53,321 nt of DNA from Kandleria vitulina DSM 20405 (GTDB taxonomy: Bacteria > Bacillota_I > Bacilli_A > Erysipelotrichales > Coprobacillaceae). The stretch lies in NCBI RefSeq assembly GCF_000702065.1, contig NZ_JNKN01000012.1, positions 1 to 53,321 of the forward strand, given 5' to 3'. The notes beneath the pieces are model-generated. The model did no database searches, was not told where the DNA came from, and saw nothing but the letters and a program-made list of their open reading frames with translations. The first letter of the stretch is position 1, and each line of letters starts with the position of its first letter. A program made the translations under genes and the position numbers. This document shows, one piece after another, positions 50,680-53,321 of the stretch.

Positions 50680-50774
50680 ATTCTAACAAAAGTTATGAAC
50701 TTTTCAATCAAATATATTGACAGATTCTAACTTGAGGAGTACTGTTTAAGTATACAATTAAATACATGTTTAAT
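50680..50774. promoter_or_regulatory. Operator/promoter region between arsR and the HMA gene
   Basis: AAAAGTT (50688-50694) and AACTTTT (50698-50704) form a perfect inverted repeat. TTGACA (50717-50722) with TACTGT at 17 bases (50740-50745) is a likely forward promoter. ATTAAA (50757-50762) and TTTAAT (50769-50774) form a second inverted repeat. ATTCTAAC occurs twice, at 50680-50687 and 50724-50731. These are candidate ArsR binding sites. Confidence 0.55.
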
Positions 50775-50800
50775 CGTTAAAATAAAAAGGAGGAATAATA

Positions 50801-51019
50801 ATGAAAAGACGTTATAAGATTGATGTGGATTGTGCAAACTGTGCCAATAAGATGGAAGTGGCAGCTAAGAAGACTGAAGGTGTCAAGGATGCTAATGTAA
50901 ACTTTATGACATTAAAGATGATGGTTGAATTTGAAGAAGGTGCTAAACCTGAAGAAGTTATGCCAAGAGTACTTGAAAACTGTAAGATTGTTGAAGATGA
51001 TTGTGAAATTTTCTTTTAA
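50801..51019 (+). CDS. Heavy-metal-associated (HMA) domain protein
   Basis: The 72-residue ferredoxin-like HMA domain has the metal site DCANC (Cys11 and Cys14) and two further Cys (61, 68) at the end. It resembles the N-terminal metal-binding domain of CadA/ZntA-type P-type ATPases, yet here it stands alone with its own terminator. It may hand Zn, Cd or Cu to an efflux ATPase encoded elsewhere. AGGAGG precedes the ATG. Confidence 0.88.
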   Translation: MKRRYKIDVDCANCANKMEVAAKKTEGVKDANVNFMTLKMMVEFEEGAKPEEVMPRVLENCKIVEDDCEIFF

Positions 51020-51027
51020 TGCATAAG

Positions 51028-51062
51028 AAAAAGAATCCGATAGGGGAATCGGATTCTTTTTC
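51028..51062. terminator. Bidirectional terminator of the HMA gene and cstA
   Basis: AAAAAGAATCCGAT (51028-51041) and ATCGGATTCTTTTT (51048-51061) form a 14-bp stem. Confidence 0.88.
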
Positions 51063-51089
51063 ATTTTTAACATAAGTTAAAGGGAAGGG

Positions 51090-51145
51090 AAATGTTATGT
51101 TTGTATCTGTCAATTTTATTGACAAGCTTAGAGTACATAACATTT
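51090..51145. repeat. Nested inverted repeats downstream of cstA
   Basis: Outer arms AAATGTTATG (51090-51099) and CATAACATTT (51136-51145) enclose inner arms TGTCAAT (51108-51114) and ATTGACA (51118-51124). The pair forms a two-part stem-loop in the gap between cstA and the shared terminator. A tiny reading frame (ATG 51097, 30 codons) with GGGAAGGG upstream runs into cstA antisense; it is not claimed as a gene. Confidence 0.5.
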
Positions 51146-51166
51146 ATGTCTTAATTGTGAACTTTT

Positions 51167-52579
51167 TTAATTTTCCCTTGAATGTTTAAGTTGAATAAGA
51201 TAGAACACGAAACAGCAGGCTGCGAAGCATACGCCAATTGGATAGGCGATTGATTGTGCTACCTGGAAACCTTCTTTTGCCATAAGAATGTATGTTGAGC
51301 TGACAGCTGACATGAATGTAGCTGGCAAGGCTGTAAACAATGATAAGAACTTGTTGTCTTTTTTCTTTAATAAGTAAGCTGTGCTGACCCATAAAGAAAT
51401 CATTGCTAAAGTCTGGTTGCTCCAAGAGAAGTAACGCCATAATACATCGAAGTTAAGCTGAGTTAAAAGTGCTCCAATTGCAAGAAGTGGAATTGTGATC
51501 ACAAGTCTGTTCTTCATGCTCTTCTGATTTAAATGAGTGATTTCTGAAAGAATAAGTCTAGCAGAACGGAAGGCTGTATCACCAGAAGTGATAGGACAAG
51601 CGACTACCCCAATAATCGCAAGAATACCACCGACACCACCAAGCATACCTGTAGAAATCTGATGAACAACGCTAGATTGACCAAGATTATTTAAAGCATT
51701 AAATAATGCAGGTGTATTTTTATAGAATGCAAGACCACCAGCAGCCCAAATCAAAGCGATGACAGATTCAGTCAACATAGCACCGTAGAAAATAGTACGA
51801 CCCTGACGTTCAGATGTAATACATTTTGCGACCATTGGCGACTGTGTTGCGTGGAAGCCAGAAATGGCACCACATGCAACAGTGATAAACATATATGGCC
51901 ATACTGGCAAGTGTGTAGGATGCATATCTGTGAAGTTGATTTCAGGGATTGAATATCCACCAGAAATAATTCCGTACATGATACCTACAGCCATAATGAT
52001 AAGAACAGCTCCGAAGATTGGATAGAAGCGACCAATGATTTTATCGATTGGCAATAGTGTAGCTAAAACATAATAGATTAAGATAACGACAATCCAGAAG
52101 GATTGAGATAATCCATTTGGAGTCAATGCGGCAAGAAGAGCGGCAGGACTAGTAACAAAGACAGTACCACATAAGATCAGTAGTACGATAGAGAAGATAC
52201 GCATAATCCATTTTGCTTGTTTGCCAAGATATTTTCCTGATAATTCTGCAATGGATTGTCCCGCATGACGTTCGGAAATCATTCCAACCATGAAATCGTG
52301 AACACCACCACCAAGGATAGCTCCGAAAATAATCCACAAGAATACAACTGGGCCAAAGCAAGCACCCATCAAGGCACCAAAGATTGGACCTGTTCCAGCG
52401 ATATTTAATAGCTGAACAAGAAATGCCTTCCAAGGCTTCATTGGCACATAGTCAACACCATCTTCTAATTCGATAGCTGGTGTTTTTCGATCATCTGGAT
52501 CAAACACACGTTCAATAATGCGCCCATAGACCAAATAACCTAAAATTAAGATAACAAATGATAATAGTAAAGATATCAT
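51167..52579 (-). CDS. cstA: CstA family carbon-starvation / pyruvate transporter
   Basis: The 470-residue membrane protein with about 12-13 TM segments is the short Gram-positive form of CstA. Landmarks are AIELEDGVDYVPMKPWKAFLVQLLNIAGTGPIFGALMGACFGPVVFLWIIFGAILGGGVHDF, ISERHAGQSIAELSGKYLG, SGFHATQSPMVAKCI, and the late WRYFSWSNQTLAMISLWVSTAYL. Members import peptides or pyruvate in starvation; the substrate cannot be fixed here. ATG at 52579 is preferred over the upstream TTG; CAGG upstream is only a weak ribosome site. Confidence 0.92.
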   Translation of the reverse strand: MISLLLSFVILILGYLVYGRIIERVFDPDDRKTPAIELEDGVDYVPMKPWKAFLVQLLNIAGTGPIFGALMGACFGPVVFLWIIFGAILGGGVHDFMVGMISERHAGQSIAELSGKYLGKQAKWIMRIFSIVLLILCGTVFVTSPAALLAALTPNGLSQSFWIVVILIYYVLATLLPIDKIIGRFYPIFGAVLIIMAVGIMYGIISGGYSIPEINFTDMHPTHLPVWPYMFITVACGAISGFHATQSPMVAKCITSERQGRTIFYGAMLTESVIALIWAAGGLAFYKNTPALFNALNNLGQSSVVHQISTGMLGGVGGILAIIGVVACPITSGDTAFRSARLILSEITHLNQKSMKNRLVITIPLLAIGALLTQLNFDVLWRYFSWSNQTLAMISLWVSTAYLLKKKDNKFLSLFTALPATFMSAVSSTYILMAKEGFQVAQSIAYPIGVCFAACCFVFYLIQLKHSREN

Positions 52580-52621
52580 AAACAAACCTGATTGGTCATA
52601 GAGATCAATCGTTCCCTTTCT

Positions 52622-52666
52622 CCAGTTATAACTGGTACCTTATATAAATATACCACATTTCATGTG
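52622..52666 (-). promoter_or_regulatory. Palindromes in the cstA upstream region
   Basis: CCAGTTATAACTGG (52622-52635) is a perfect 14-base palindrome in the expected leader. CACAT-TTC-ATGTG (52654-52666) is a second inverted repeat about 75-87 bases before the start codon. Both are plausible regulator sites, but the promoter boxes are not clear. Beyond them, 52667-52780 is AT-rich with nothing recognised. Confidence 0.4.
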
Positions 52667-52782
52667 AAATATCTCTCAAATATAAAACCATTGAAATATA
52701 TGGAAGGGCTTTTCCAGTGATAAATAGGGCGTTTTAATAAAATAAAATTTTTTTCACAAGATGAAATGTTAGCGTATTCAAG

Positions 52783-52818
52783 AAGAAAAAAAGAGTCACT
52801 TTCAAAAGTTTGACTCTA
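52783..52818 (-). terminator. Reverse-strand terminator of a truncated gene
   Basis: AGAGTCA (52792-52798) and TGACTCT (52811-52817), extended by CTTT/AAAG, are followed on the reverse strand by a run of seven T. Confidence 0.7.
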
Positions 52819-52924
52819 TGTAACTCTTAAGACATCTGATAAATGACCAATAGATTTTAAAGAATGACATCACTAGCAATACAAATATACCAACACGTAT
52901 GACTATTGGTAATTTTACAAAAGA
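52802..52924 (-). pseudogene. Probable 3' stump of a membrane-protein gene cut by the IS
   Basis: A reverse-strand frame of about 41 codons (starting near QSFVKLPIVIRVGIFVLL and ending KSYIESNF) runs into a terminator, with the stop in its loop. It has one likely membrane helix. Towards 52925 it enters sequence that looks like the left end of the IS. The parent family is not recognised, and the junction position is approximate. Confidence 0.35.
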
Positions 52925-53001
52925 CTGTGCGAAAAGCCCACTCCTTTTGGTGCGAGATGGATAGAATAAAATAAAAAAAGTGTATGTAGATACCGGAAGC
53001 G

Positions 53002-53028
53002 TACATATATTATGATATAGTATATGTA
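53002..53028 (+). promoter_or_regulatory. Hairpin covering the tnpA start codon
   Basis: TACATATA (53002-53009) pairs perfectly with TATATGTA (53021-53028) across an 11-base loop, its last base being the A of the ATG. No Shine-Dalgarno sequence is seen. IS200-family tnpA genes are known to be translationally restrained by such structures. Confidence 0.5.
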
Positions 53029-53321
53029 TGGAAAATAAATATAGACATACGAACACAACGGTATCTTTGATAAACTACCATTTTGTCTTTTGTCCAAGAT
53101 ACAGGCGTAAAATTTTTCTGATATCAAATGTAGAAAGACGCTTTAAAGAACTGGTCAAAATAAAATGTAAGGAGTTAGAAATTGAAATTATTGCAATCGA
53201 ATGTGATAAGGACTATTCTTATATGTTCTTGAATTGTCCTCCAACATTAAGTCCTTCAGGCATTATGCGACAAATAAAAGGATATACAAGTAAAATTCTT
53301 AGAGAAGAGTTTGTGGAACTA
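53028..53321 (+). CDS. tnpA: IS200/IS605 transposase TnpA, N-terminal part with altered HUH motif
   Basis: The first 98 residues are present; the gene continues past the window edge. INYHFVFCPRYRRKIF (about 15-30) and PSGIMRQIKGYTSKILREEF (about 76-95) identify the Y1 transposase. The HUH metal site should fall at residues 63-65, within DKD-H-x-H, but reads Y63-S64-Y65 (DKDYSYMFLN). Loss of both metal-binding histidines should disable strand cleavage, so the element is probably inactive or moved by another copy. The catalytic Tyr lies outside the window. Confidence 0.8.
   Translation, partial: MENKYRHTNTTVSLINYHFVFCPRYRRKIFLISNVERRFKELVKIKCKELEIEIIAIECDKDYSYMFLNCPPTLSPSGIMRQIKGYTSKILREEFVEL

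Larger units (their letters stand above)
52925..53321 (+). mobile_element. IS200/IS605-type element, left part
   Basis: A tnpA reading frame begins at 53028 and runs off the window. The imperfect hairpin near 52936-52956 (GCCCACTCC, TTTT, GGTGCGAG) is the type of secondary structure seen at left ends of this family, so the boundary is set near 52925. It is on the same strand as the partial element at the window start. It may be another copy; the two cannot be joined. Confidence 0.6.

Noticed and set aside
51097-51190. 30-codon frame between the HMA gene and cstA
   Set aside because: It lies on inverted repeats and overlaps cstA antisense; the ribosome-like GGGAAGGG alone is not enough.
52802-53056. 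Complete 84-codon reverse-strand gene
   Set aside because: Its first half is IS left-end sequence; only the distal part is likely to be real, as a stump.

Overview
The window is AT-rich, densely packed DNA from a low-GC Gram-positive bacterium (Firmicutes/Bacillota). RNase J, an RdgB-TrmL pair, pth-mfd order, DegV proteins, a PerR-like regulator with rubrerythrin, tandem OppA lipoproteins and strong GGAGG ribosome sites all fit. Gene content resembles gut Erysipelotrichia (Catenibacterium/Kandleria-like), but that assignment is an inference from memory of the families. No tRNA, rRNA, CRISPR array or prophage was recognised.

Both edges are parts of IS200/IS605-type elements. The left edge holds the last codons of a TnpB nuclease gene and the element's right end, inserted directly upstream of the -10 box of a Pth2 gene. 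The right edge holds the left end and first 98 codons of a TnpA gene, next to what looks like the 3' stump of an interrupted gene. This TnpA has Tyr-Ser-Tyr where the HUH metal-binding motif should be.

0.3-11.4 kb: Pth2 and a PHP phosphatase; an unrecognised trio ending in an alpha/beta-hydrolase fold protein without its nucleophile; a 6-phospho-beta-glucosidase; QueT; aminopeptidase P; an orphan EIIB-like protein; PAP2-hypothetical-NfeD-stomatin; a YdjC/ChbG deacetylase. 11.5-24.9 kb: rdgB-trmL, a DUF1461 membrane protein, a degenerate Nudix protein, perR-rubrerythrin (reverse), hflX, a lone proA, a second orphan EIIB-like protein, metallophosphoesterases, RNase J, DegV, MscS and thioredoxin. 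25.2-32.9 kb: an oligopeptide ABC transporter in which a whole unit (promoter, 539-codon oppA, 3' hairpin) is duplicated ahead of oppBCDF. 33-35.2 kb: a small membrane protein, an AI-2E family transporter and an exported protein. 35.3-43.2 kb: a NdpA-like protein, then an alpha-glucan cluster (glgB, glgP, DUF1292, pulA). 43.2-52.6 kb: pth, mfd, a DUF389 protein, a dUTPase-like protein, YigZ, a second DegV, an ArsR repressor with an HMA metal-binding protein, and CstA.

The genes are mostly housekeeping and nutrient-uptake functions: peptide import, peptide trimming (aminopeptidase P), alpha-glucan branching and breakdown, oxidative-stress defence and RNA turnover. Almost every transcription unit ends in a clear intrinsic hairpin, often overlapping a stop codon. 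Several promoters lie so close to the ribosome site that mRNA leaders would be only 12-18 nt, whereas the oppA leader is long and structured.
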